In this document: piece after piece, positions 1-11,200 of the stretch
How the letters are laid out: each line of letters opens with the position of its first letter
Numbering within the stretch: the first letter of the stretch is position 1
Source: Paramacrobiotus metropolitanus
Taxonomy: Eukaryota > Tardigrada > Eutardigrada > Parachela > Macrobiotidae
NCBI RefSeq assembly: GCF_019649055.1
Contig: NW_026570310.1
Span: 186,001-250,000, forward strand
Direction of reading: 5' to 3'
Length of the DNA stretch: 64,000 bases
Translations under genes and position numbers: made by a program
The notes under the pieces: model-generated
Seen by the model: the letters and a program-made list of their open reading frames with translations, nothing else
Databases searched by the model: none
What the model was told of the DNA's origin: nothing

Positions 1-320
1 TGTTCCACCTCCCAATATGAATGTGTTCCCGACACGTGCGCCATTTAAGTAAATTATTTTAAAGGACAGTGGCAAGCGCGTGGTTGCGGTATCTGGTGGT
101 GTGTCCAGTTGTTCCCGTACCCCCGCGATACCGACTAACACCGCGGTTGAATTCTACATACACCATTGAGACATTTTGTGCATATGTCTTCACTACTGAT
201 GGAAAGGTCATGCATTATAATTCCACGGCGGTTGGTAGCGCAGAATCCATCCATTAGCCATATGCATGGCGCTTTCGGGCACAAACTGCATGTAAAATGC
301 AGCTCAAAGCTTAAGAACAG
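1..320. other. No gene recognised
   Basis: No coding signal, repeat or RNA gene that I can support. The short open frame at 69-257 has no recognisable motif. Confidence 0.5.
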
Positions 321-797
321 TTAACAAAGAGCAGTTTTTTTCCTAATGTCACATGTATTGCGATAAATTAATCCACAAATTTGACCATAAAACGCTTTCC
401 TTCTCCGACGGAAAAGGTGGCCTGCAGCCATAAATTCGCAAAATAGTAGATCAAAACGTATTTCTAGGGGCAATTCGGAAATGGTGGCAACCACAGCCCC
501 GGCGGCACGAAAAGAGCTGTAAAAAAGCTGAAGGCCGTCGGTATTCAGCACAATTGTTATAAAAACAGATTTCCCTGAAATTTTCATGATTATCCGTAAG
601 GTTTCCATGAAGCGATATATAACCGCTTCCATAACTAATGTCTCGGAAGATACCGCCGGCCCGATAACACGCTCCGATGAATCATAAGTCTTCATGAATG
701 TTCTGTTCATAAATCTTTTGTTGTTCAGCTTAATTGGAAAGCCCAAAGAAATTGTCAGGGAGGACAACATGATTAAAGCTAAGTTTTCACCACATCA
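321..797 (-). pseudogene. tnp2-like DNA transposase fragment
   Basis: The open frame is about 155 codons and ends at a stop at 321. Its middle contains a block reading VLNTDGLQLFYSS, followed about 15 residues later by ISELPLEIR and a small hydrophobic/glycine stretch. That arrangement (NTDG..LF.SS...W/V...I.ELP...R) is the hallmark I know from the large metazoan transposase family related to plant En/Spm tnp2 proteins, where it lies in the first part of the catalytic core. Those proteins are usually over 700 residues, so this is a fragment. The typical downstream glycine/lysine-rich block and the C-terminal half are not visible. It reads as a dead cut-and-paste transposon relic. Family assignment is from memory of the motif, not from a search. 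Confidence 0.5.
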
Positions 798-2064
798 GCG
801 AAAATTATCCATCCTGTTTAAAACAAAGGATTTAAATTCCCACAAGCCGTCCTTAGCAGTCTCAAAACAGTCATCACTGGCTCATACGTTAGGATGTCTT
901 AGTTCATGGAGCTGTTTAGGAAGAAGGACGTATGACTTCCGATTGCGGAAACGAGTATGTTGTGCAGCTGATACGAACTCGAAGGCGTGAACTATTTACA
1001 CTTACACTAATTAATGCCCTTCCTTTAAAACATTGAAATCGGAACCACTGCCATCTCATATTAATTGACGCCGGCACCATCACCGGCCTCTGTGCCAATG
1101 TGTGTTCAGTCGACAATTCTCTGCTCGTGCGTGATGTCCAAGATCCAGTTTGCAGAGAACGTGCCCTACTGGATATCTACGTTTATATCGAGTATGAACG
1201 CCTTTCCGACAAGGGAGATTTTTTTGCCTTTTAGACTTCTACCCCTTAGATCGGATGTGCTTCCGTCAAACGGACGCGACCGCTTTTGAGTATCGCAATA
1301 AACGGTAAACTAACAGCTATTTTAATTTTTGCTGCCCAAAGAAGCTTCCAACAATTCTCATCAGCTTACGTTATCTTCCGTCTTTCCCCACATCAGGGAC
1401 ACTCTCCAATTTCTTGGTAATAACTCCGGTGGAGTTCCGTGGGAAACAACGACATTCTTTTTTTACAATGATATACATTATTTTTTGCCTGCTCGTTGTG
1501 ACAGGTTCCGCTTCATAAACAATTCATATTTTGGTCTTTCGGATGTCTGCCGTCTCAGTATGCAAACACAGACCAGAAAACATCATTCGACCACCGTCCA
1601 GAAGTGTAGCGAAAAATCTGTAATAAAAGAAACTGGCCAGGCTTTCATAACACGGATGCATTAGGAATGCTTAATGAAATTTCAAAAACAGATTCAAAAT
1701 TCTTCGAAGATTATCTCACGAAATCAGAACTCCGCAATACTTACCAGCAAATCGCACACACACCCTTTTCTGCTGTTACATCAAAGGATGCGCCAATCCA
1801 TAATCTTGATGAAACTGAAATCTTGCATAAACCAACTCCTGAACATTTCATTCGCGAAGGACAAATAGTCGCAAGGGAACTTTTTTGGCGACATGTACCA
1901 TGATAACTGCTTCAAAACAAAAAGCTTATCCAAGTTAGAGATTCCCTCGTCAGATGCGATCTATATCTTTTCATGCTTGTTTCATTATTGACCCATTTTA
2001 TTTCAAGACTATCCGATCAGCTGGACGTCTACTGGAAGCAAAGGACACAGCGGGATATTGAAGA
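798..2064. other. No gene recognised
   Basis: Several open frames of 60-110 codons occur on both strands (for example 1329-1664 plus), but none shows a motif, codon pattern or splice arrangement that I trust. Confidence 0.4.
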
Positions 2065-2532
2065 GATAATGGGAAACCGCTGGAGCCCGGACAGACGGAG
2101 AAAACTCGACGTCGTTCGGCAGTGCGCACCGCAATTCAGGCCTCTCTTCTTGAAGCATATATTCAAGGATACTACATAGATATGCCCAGCACGTATAAGT
2201 TTCTGGAGGACGCACATACAGAATCTACTACGGAACGGGTGAAAGCGTTTGTCGAAGACGGACTGATTAATGGTTTTTTGGTAAAGAAAACGGCAAGAGA
2301 TGGGCGCTTCGTATTGGAGGTTAGTGAGCGTGTGCGCCACCATCGAAAAGTAAAAGATGTTGACAGCTATGGAAAACTGCACTGCGCGATCCGCGCTATT
2401 CTTCGCTATGCACGGTATGCCATGTCCCGCCAGGAAATTCCCATCTGGTTCAATCGGACATATCGATTCGTGATCTCGCACTTCAACAACGTCTTTGACT
2501 GTGCGATGATTCGTGAGGAAGAGATTCGATAA
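2065..2532 (+). CDS. Unrecognised coding-like ORF
   Basis: The open frame has its first ATG near 2122 and encodes 136 residues to a TAA at 2530. The same frame is open back to about 2065. Its composition is protein-like: charged helices, then a segment reading LHCAIRAILRYARYAMSR with regularly spaced leucine/alanine/arginine, then IWFNRTYRFVISHFNN. I do not recognise the family. It sits among transposon relics, so an element origin is as likely as a host gene. No promoter, poly(A) signal or splice partner is evident. Confidence 0.3.
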   Translation, partial: DNGKPLEPGQTEKTRRRSAVRTAIQASLLEAYIQGYYIDMPSTYKFLEDAHTESTTERVKAFVEDGLINGFLVKKTARDGRFVLEVSERVRHHRKVKDVDSYGKLHCAIRAILRYARYAMSRQEIPIWFNRTYRFVISHFNNVFDCAMIREEEIR

Positions 2533-2873
2533 ATCAACGGGAACCCCTTCACTCACTCGTGCATCGATTTATAGTTTAGATGACCACTCGCCGGATTACT
2601 TGCAGTGGAATTATCGCGTACAATGAGTACGTGCAGCTGGAACGTAACATTTGTAATAACCGAAAATGCATAATCAACAATGAGTTTGGTGCAAATTGTG
2701 ATACTCTAGCAGCCAGAATAAACATAAGTATTTGCAGATGTGCACCTCAGGAATTACTAAGAGGAAATCATGCAGTACAGTGATGGCTTTTCATGCAGTT
2801 CCAGGCGTTCCCTATTGTTAAACGTGTGGGCACAGTTGCTAAAAAATCCTTCTTCTCCTTACCACGTTCTTCT

Positions 2874-3185
2874 TTATCGTGATTCAATCCATTGCAAATC
2901 GCTTTGCTCCTGTTTGGTGTCGTGTGAATGTTCACATTCGTGACAGTAGTGGCCACGCCTGTGAAATCCTGACGGTTTCGTAATAAGGTCGAAAGGATCG
3001 GTCTCGTGTAGGATATATATTATCTTACGGTTGCTACGCTCCTTAAGATGGCGGGCAATCACTTGGTTTAAGGTGGAGGCAGATATCACCTTAACATAGA
3101 AGTTCTTCAGTACTGTGGCTTCAATTCGAGGGTTATCCGCAATCCCAAACTTATCTCCGACCGTAAGACCAGGATGTTCAGCCAA
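2874..3185 (-). pseudogene. Polinton-type DNA polymerase B fossil, N-terminal piece
   Basis: This open frame of about 103 codons carries a block reading KIIYILHETDPFDLITK followed by GHYCHECEHSH. Protein-primed family B polymerases of Polinton/Maverick elements have this layout in their N-terminal region: a 'hydrophobic - DHFDVIT - ... - YC..C...' module at the start of a cysteine/histidine cluster. Only this module is present, and no exonuclease or palm motif follows on the minus strand nearby. It is a broken fossil and old. Confidence 0.55.
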
Positions 3186-4331
3186 TTTCTTCCGCTTCGT
3201 TTTGCGAGCGTTTGCAACACCTGTTAATTAGGGCTTTCCATGCTTTCGTATCTTTTGAGAACAGCGCTGTGATATTTTCCATGGACAAGCAAGGCGGGCA
3301 GGCATTAATTCGTCCCAACCTTCACTGGCACAATGGACTTCCTCCATTTTTTCCGATCAGGGGAAGAACGGATAGGCTTGCGTGGCTTTGCACCACTTCT
3401 TAGAAACGCAGTATGTGTAACCCAAACAAAACAGCTTTCGTCAGTGCAACGGACTTGCATCCCCATCGGACAGATCGGATAATGGGTTATTGAGGCCTTT
3501 TATAATGCGGAAGAGGATCCGGCTAAAATAGGAGCGAGAAAATGTATTAATGATCGCTTATTTGTTACTTATTGGTGTTTCCTCTACTTATCAGGAAAAG
3601 CGGCTTGAGTATGAGAGTTACATCGCCGCACAGCAGGCCACGTACGTTTGGGGGCGACCAGAGTTACAAAAGGAGCCGAAGGTAATTCTGTTGCTTCAAA
3701 CAGTTTTCAAAATGATAATTGTCTTCATTTTTTTCGTTCGAGAGTCCTTAATATGATATGAGCGATCTGAAAAAACTTACAGGCAAGAGCTGGCGCTACA
3801 ATTTTTGTCCTCTGCGCGGTGAAGCTGGGACGGAGCCTAATGGCTAGTACAGCGGTTCCGCCCAGGACTTTTATTTGGGTCGATTTGCGAATTCAGAGAG
3901 GGATCGTGAACAGCAGCTCTGTATGGCGATTAAGATTCGGTATGCGCAGGTTTGCTGCCAATCAGCTGCCTAGTGTGCGATTGAAGTATCGCTACTACAA
4001 AGATGTTACAAGGATGCTTCCAAGGGAGAAATAGTCGAAGAATGCGTGGATGAATGGACGTTCGCACTGATGCGAGCAGAGGCCATTTTCAGCCGAACTG
4101 GTATCCGAAACGGGATGCATTGTAGATTATAAACTGCCTGGCGATACCAAGATAGTACACATTTTGTTGGTGTTATTACATATTTTTCGAATGTGTTGTT
4201 GTTGCAAAAGCGCTAACAAAAAGAACGTCCGGACGAAGAAATGCGGCAAATCAATCACAGGATAATTTCTGCGGGCGGTTTGTGGCGTTCGAGATAGTTA
4301 ACCTTCGGTTGAGGATAAGAATCCCGAAAAG
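3186..4331. other. No gene recognised
   Basis: Scattered short open frames with no recognisable motif. Nothing supportable as a gene, repeat or RNA. Confidence 0.4.
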
Positions 4332-4831
4332 ATGCCCAAAAAGAAGCCCTCGACCGTAAAGAGTATGAGCCAGCAGAAAACGATCGATGGAAAAGCGGCC
4401 TCGATACTTGCGGGCAACCCCACAGCACTATGTGTCTGCAGACAGTTTTGCTAATGTTTCTGATCCGTTGCAGACAAGAGCCGTGCTAATCCAACAGCTG
4501 GCCGCAAGCCGTGAAAGGATCCACAAGATGAAGACTACTTTTACAGAGCATGGGATTCCTGTGCCGGACGGAAGTGTAGTGCTGAATGACGCTGTTTATG
4601 ATCAAGGCCCCACTGGCGGATCCACAAATCCTCGTGGTGCAAATAAGAGGGCAAGTAAAGGATTATTATTTTATTACCGATTGCTGTCAAACAATCGACC
4701 AGCAAATCTGTCTTATTCAGCGATAACCAATACACAGATATAGATGCCTGCACGAAGGGACACTAATCGACTTTAATTATCATTAGCTGTATTATGTCGA
4801 AGACTACGGGACATACGCTTTTGCCAGTTAA
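4332..4831 (+). CDS. Possible small three-exon gene, unrecognised product
   Basis: A model can be drawn from ATG at 4332: exon 4332-4433 (34 codons, starting MPKKKPSTVKSMSQQK), a 40-nt intron 4434-4473 (gtctgc...ttgcag), exon 4474-4650 (59 codons, including LIQQLAASRERIHKMK), an intron 4651-4786 with a GC-AG border (gcaagt...cattag), and a last exon 4787-4831 ending in TAA. All junctions are phase 0 and each exon is a whole number of codons. The product would be about 107 residues: a basic N-terminus, a short helical middle and a glycine/asparagine-rich stretch. I do not recognise it. Alternatively the middle exon is read continuously from an ATG at 4387. Without transcripts this stays speculative. 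Confidence 0.3.
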
Positions 4832-5241
4832 TCCACGGCAAGGAAAGCGCGGCTGTGGCGTCGAAGCCGCACCGCACAACGAGAATCCCACAATGACCCG
4901 GGAGAAATCCCTTGATCGAGCTATTCTCCATCTGATGAGGGTATAGGCTCTCCTACACCAGCGCACAACACGGCTTTGACTTATTATGCGCCACGTTCGG
5001 TACCCCACTGCGGTGGCCGTCGCGTCTTTTTCTTAATGATCAAAATGTTTCTAGCTTTTTCATTTCAAGTGTCGGTCCGTCTGGGTAACTCACCCAATCG
5101 GTGGCCGATCACATTGCCGCGAAATTGATGCCAACGTATAGTAGTAAGCGTGTCGTGATGATCGCTGGTTTTAGTTTTTATGAGGAGCTTTCATGTTTTT
5201 ACTTCATGTGCATAATTAAAATAAATTACTTCCGTTTACAG

Positions 5242-8200
5242 TTCGATTTCCGCCGAGAACTGCGGCCTGCGCACTTTGGATACGTTGCCGCGCAAGGACC
5301 TCCTGGAGACCTTGCGCCAGGATGGCAACGAGCTCGCCGGCAACGCCCTCCTGGCGCTGCGCCCGTGTATCAAGTTGACGGAAATCCATCTGAATGGGAA
5401 CGGCTTCACTAGCGCAGAGCAGTTCGCTCCTCTTCGCAAGTTGCCGCTAGAGTGGGTCGGCGTCAGCTTCAATCAAAAGACTCACTGCTCTTCGCTGCAG
5501 TATGCGATGGAGCTATCGTTCCCCTGGGCCCACACCGTAGTCGTCACTAGTATCCTGAACCCGATGGCTGACGAGAGCGCACTGAAGGAGAGCGACGACG
5601 AGGACGAGGAAAAAATGGATACCGGTATATTGACGTGTGGGAATAGGATCACACGCCGGAGTACGTACTGGATGCTGACTGTCCGCCTTCCACCTGCAAC
5701 ATAACGGATAATCTAGTAAATCTCTTCTGTGATTTGCTGTTCTCTTTTACTAGCGATGTATATGATGTCATAACGCGAAGTCTATATAAGTTCATGTCGC
5801 CACTAATATCGGCAATCAGTTGTCTGAGATTTACTTCTGAGACTGCTTCTAATTACAATTTCCTAGCGTTGTGAACTGTGATGTGAATTGGATAAAGAGA
5901 CAGCAATACTTGTTCCTACTGAAGTGCATAGTTGTTCCCGGATTATCGCTTAGTATACAGGTTTGCTCGTGACACAATCGTCCTAGCTCTTGCCGATCCT
6001 CACAGGACTTACGACCGGAAGTTGTGATTAGCTCGTTCCTGAGGGATTCCTGACTCGTGTTCCTGAATCGTTCGTCTTATTTCCACCATAGTTCTTCAGT
6101 TACAGTTTGAGAGTACGAGTGCCTACCGACTGACTTTACAGGCGTGGAAGAGTAAAGATTGTTCATGGAGCCTTTAACGGCGTGAACGCTTATACACGAC
6201 ATGGCGCCCACCGGTGTCTTTTAATTTTCCCGATGTAACAGAAAATTATTGGTGGAAAGTTTGATAGTAAATTACTGTAAAAGTGGTCCGTTTTTGAAAG
6301 GCGTCGAACCGCAAAGGTACGCCGAAGGAGGTCAGCGTTCCTGATCTGGCCTAGTTAATTTATTTTTGGCGAGCTTCCTCGCAATTGTTAGCTTCCTCAC
6401 TGGTTAGCTTCCTCGCCAATTAAATTTAAATTTAATTAAATTGGACCGTAGGAATAAACAGTCGAAACCTTAAAGGTCGGCTGTGTAATTAATCGGTGTT
6501 TGTGTGGGTAATTTCCGGGTTGTCTGCGCAAAGCAAGAACCGCGGTAAATAAAACGTAAACTGCAGTGTCAGTGTACCTGGCCTGCAGATAGATCAGATA
6601 GTGACTACCGAGCCATTGTCAGTGGCTAGGTGAGATAACGATCTCCAGCAGACTGATACAGGCAAGCCGCAAGCGGTAGCCAGAATCAGCAGCTAGAGAG
6701 AGTTGACCGTGGAAAAGGTAAACACCGGCAAACGGTGATTGACCTGTGAATTTTAAAATTACTGTAGCACGCAGAGTGCAGCAGTGTAATTTTAGGAATT
6801 TGTTACAGTCGAAACCGCAAAGGTCGGCTGTGTCTAAACTCACTGAACAATTCAAACCTAAAAGGAGGATTGGGAAGTGACGTAGCAGTAATTGCACAAT
6901 TGCAATTTAGGAAACCAGTAGCACAATCGCTGCTGTATGTAATATTTTAATTAGCCGCTAAGGTTAAATTAAAATAAAAAGCAAAATGTCAGGTGGAACA
7001 GTCGCAAAGGCTCGCCCGCCGCCGTGTAAAGTCCCGGAGGATAAGGTTATCCTTGGTGCATACGAAGGAGCACAAGCCCAGACCAGATTCCGGTTCAAAA
7101 CTAAAGAAATACCGTTGGGTCTAATGTATTTAGCCCTGAACGTTGAACCACCAGAAGCGCTAGAGGCATTCTGTGGAAAGGAGTGGGTTGAATACCAGGA
7201 AATCAAACGATTTTTAAATTCAAGAATAAAGCAACCCAAATATTATAAGACGTGGGTAGACCATGAGGAGTGTATCCCAGAAGCTTACCTGGACATCACA
7301 GACGAACAGTTCGAAAAGGCGGTCAATGATGCGTATAACTGGAAAGCAGGCTATATGGAAGATTTGGGGAAGCGCAGGCAAGTGGCGCAAGCAGCTCATT
7401 TAGCAGCCAAAGCATCTGGAAAAACTCCAAAAAAGCAAGCCGCAAATGAGCGAGTCACGCGAGGTACCAAGGAGAAAAATCCAGCACAGGCGTCTGGTGC
7501 GATATTGGATGAACCCATATCGGAAACTCCAAGCGTGGCTGAGAGCCAGACAGAACCCCAGTCGTCCCAGTCGGACAATAACTTGATAGCGCTGTCGGCT
7601 GCGGATAAAGCGGACATCTCCGAGGGATCTGAAACAAGAGCAAGTAAAAGCATTCGCGGTGGAACAATGACATTCCACCCGGCACAACTAAAATTACATA
7701 GCTTTGTGTCGGAAAAGGATTTCGAACAACCCGATGAAGATTTCCTTAGCCAAGCTAGGGAAGTCGATGAGCAGTTAGCTGCGGCAGAAACTGACCAGGA
7801 CGTGGGCTGGATAGTCCGGCAAACTATGCCCGTATTGATCCAAAGTCTCCGCACGCTCATCGCATCTACAAAATCAAAAGTAGATGAAATGGGCAATTCA
7901 ATGTCTTTAGACGCCCGTGTCAATGAGGAACGAAATGAAAAATTGAAATTCCAAAATGATTTCAATGAAATGCGTATTAAATTTGAAAACGAACAAACAG
8001 AAAATGACAGATTGGCCAACGAATTACGCATTGCAAATGATAATCTGCATGGTGAAGTTTCCGTTTCGGATGATGGGGAAGATCGTGAGGATCCTTCGGC
8101 CGTATTATCCCCTGATCAGAGTGCCGATGTCGAAGCTAATGAGAACGTTGATATGGAAGTTGATTGCGATAATGACGAGGATCGATCTGACTTGGAGAAG

Positions 8201-11200
8201 ATGGATGTAGATCCGTTGCCGTCTCTGCAGCCGGCTGTTCTAGTTGTGCCACCTGTTGCCGCAGTTGCCCGCGAGGACTCACCTGAAATTGCGGAACCGA
8301 TAGCTTATGGTCAGCCGCAGCCACATTCTGATGAACTGTGAGGCTGCTCTGCGGGTTTAAATCTTTTCGTGCCCTACTTGCCGTTGGCCTACGATCTGCC
8401 TTTTTATTATGGTATTAATTTTGCACATTTTAATGGTTGAATTTTACATTTTGTCGTGGTTGAATCATAAGGAATCGTCAGTCCCATTTTTTTTACATTT
8501 TATTTTCGCAAACGTCATGAGCTAAGTCAATGAACTGGTCGTTTCGTATTCTCTATCTGCGCTGTAGATATCGGTGCTGAATCTTCTATTGTACCTGATT
8601 GTACCTGGATAGATCTGATCGGATGATTACGTTGGATTAAAAGGATATAGCGCGAAGCGCTGATTGGTTGTTTTTTCTTACCTGTGTGGAATCTGCCGCA
8701 TTCTAAGTTTTACATCGACCGATCGGTATAAAATCGCCTGCGTGTAGTGTGCAGAAATCGGCATCGTGGATTTTTCGTTTCGGCCTTCTGGTACGCCGGA
8801 TTTTCTCTGTGTGTAGACTGTGATTTTGACGCTTTCCCTCTTTACACTTTTGGCGTTTAAGGTCACTAGTTTTCATTAGTTTGGGCATGCCGCCTATTGA
8901 TCCTAACCGAGCTTTTGACAAGTTAGTAGACGCCATTTTTCATTCGTCTTCTAACCAGCAGCAGCAACAGTATAATGCCGGTTATAATCACCGAGGAAGG
9001 GGTGGAGCCCGTGGTGCTTTCCGTGGCAACTTTCGTCCGTACGGCCGAGGAAATCATAGGAATTATGGAGACAATAATCTCCGTCGCGGAAACGATCACT
9101 GGCGTCGTAATGGGCGACATCTGGGCGCACCGGAGATTATTGAGGTACCTGATGGAGCTCCTCACCCAGCTGCACCAGTGGAAGCTGCCGCCGCAAACAT
9201 GGAGGTTGATGACCCGGGAAACCAAGCGGCGATTGCACCGAATCAGGGCCAAGTCGGCGGAGCTGTGGTTCCAGGTCAGCCCGATGTTGTCAACCCTGCT
9301 GTCCATTTACATGGCCCGCCAGCCTTAGAAGTTGTGGTTCCTCCGGCTGTAAATCCGCCTGTGCAGGTCCAGGTTAATGCTGAATTTCCCGGTTTGCCAC
9401 CGAATGTGTTGCCGCTTGCTGAAGTGCCGATTGTCCGCGATGCCCGCGACCGCTCCCCGGCTGATCGTCCTCGCGCGCCGTCTGCGCCTTCCGGTCCTGT
9501 TGGGTCTGCCGAGCATAATTTTGTGCCTGGTTATTTGGCTCAGCAGCAGCAACGTGAATTGGATGCTGATCGCCGACGACAGATGGCTGCGGAAGTTTCT
9601 CGCCGTTTGGATGCCGCTGCAGCGTCTGGCTCTAGTATTACCGGTCTATTTTCATTGGCTCCCAGTGCTGGCAAGTAACTTTGACTCACCTTTGTCCTTG
9701 ATCTTTTGCTTTCTTTGATCTCGCCCTTTTACTGGCTTTGTGTTGTCTAATGATTTTGCTTTACCAAAGCCGTGTTGATCTTATTGCTACTGATATTCTG
9801 TTGCTGGTTTAAATTTGCTCTCATCTACCAGTAATTTGCACTCATGATTTTTGTGCGGATATCTTTGCTTGTTTGTTGTTGTTGATCGTTGTTACTCGAT
9901 GATGTAGTACTCGAGAATTCGTAAGAATACTACTGGTTGGTTGATTTGGTGCTTTTGCCGTTTAATCTATAGTTCTACAGGACGCACATAATCACATTTT
10001 AAGATTTTAATTTCACAATTAATAAAGCTTTATGCCGTATACTGTACATAAAACCCCATCTAAACTCAAACGGCACAGTATCAGTAACTTATAGTTCGCC
10101 TTCCTGGATCCCTTGGACCTCCGCCCTGCCAAACCCGTGGACTTCCGGATGCCTCTTCGCCGAGGATTCCACACACAAACTCTCTGGAATCGCGGCGTAC
10201 AGTCACATTGGGCATCGGATGGACGCGTGGATTGTGCGGTGGATCGGGATCAGGATGGATGAAAGTGCACAATCGCACTGGGATGTTGCGGGATGGATTG
10301 CTTACTTTGGCACGGCCAAGCATCGTTCGTGGGGGTGACGTGTGGGAATAGGATCACACGCCGGAGTACGTACTGGATGCTGACTGTCCGCCTTCCACCT
10401 GCAACATAACGGATAATCTAGTCAATCTCTTCTGTGATTTGCTGTTCTCTTTTACTAGCGATGTATATGATGTCATAACGCGAAGTCTATATAAGTTCAT
10501 GTCGCCACTAATATCGGCAATCAGTAGTCTGAGATTTACTTCTGAGACTGCTTCTAATTACAATTTCCTAGCGTTGTGAACTGTGATGTGAATTGGATAA
10601 AGAGACAGCAATACTTGTTCCTACTGAAGTGCATAGTTGTTCCCGGATTATCGCTTAGTATACAGGTTTGCTCGTGACACAATCGTCCTAGCTCTTGCCG
10701 ATCCTCACAGGACTTACGACCGGAAGTTGTGATTAGCTCGTTCCTGAGGGATTCCTGACTCGTGTTCCTGAATCGTTCGTCTTATTTCCACCATAGTTCT
10801 TCAGTTACAGTTTGAGAGTACGAGTGCCTACCGACTGACTTTACAGGCGTGGAAGAGTAAAGATTGTTCATGGAGCCTTAAACGGCGTGAACGCTTATAC
10901 ACGACAATATTTTTTTGTATTTTGTTTATTGTTTCTGTGATTTTAGTATGAGCGGTAAAATTTTTGTAGAAGAAAGTGAGTTCGAAGAGGAAAGCGATAA
11001 GAATTCGGTGGAAATGGCGGCAACAGTGCGTGCGCTGGAAGATGGTACTGTATTTACACGATATTAAGGGACAGAGAAATCCCCAGGACCGCCCGCACTA
11101 GCTGTCGGTTTCTTTGACATCAATAGAGCCGACGCCTAGTGCGGGCGGTCCAGGGGATTTCTCTGTTTCTTAATATCGTGTAAATACAGTAAACTAGATG

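Larger units (their letters stand above)
5631..10906 (+). mobile_element. Young non-autonomous LTR retrotransposon, complete-looking, no pol
   Basis: Two 571-bp LTRs (5631-6201 and 10336-10906) start TG and end CA. They differ at three positions by direct comparison, so the insertion is recent. A 4-bp ATAT duplication flanks the element. TGGCGCCC follows the 5' LTR immediately as a primer-binding site, and a short purine run (gtggggg) precedes the 3' LTR. The interior is about 4.1 kb with two long ORFs (6986-8341 and 8887-9678), both uninterrupted. No protease, reverse transcriptase, RNase H or integrase motif is visible in any frame. It therefore appears whole but dependent on another element's pol. 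The combination of a coiled-coil ORF1 and an RGG-rich ORF2 in a pol-less LTR element is one I do not recognise. Superfamily (Gypsy-like) is inferred from the TSD length and primer site only. Confidence 0.85.

Noticed and set aside
7396-8031. 211-aa minus-strand open frame inside ORF1 of the LTR element
   Set aside because: Shadow of the intact plus-strand ORF1. The serine/phenylalanine-rich product follows from the codon pattern of the other strand.
8923-9328. Overlapping frames of 117 and 127 codons within ORF2
   Set aside because: Shadows of the RGG/Pro-rich ORF2, whose composition leaves alternative frames open.
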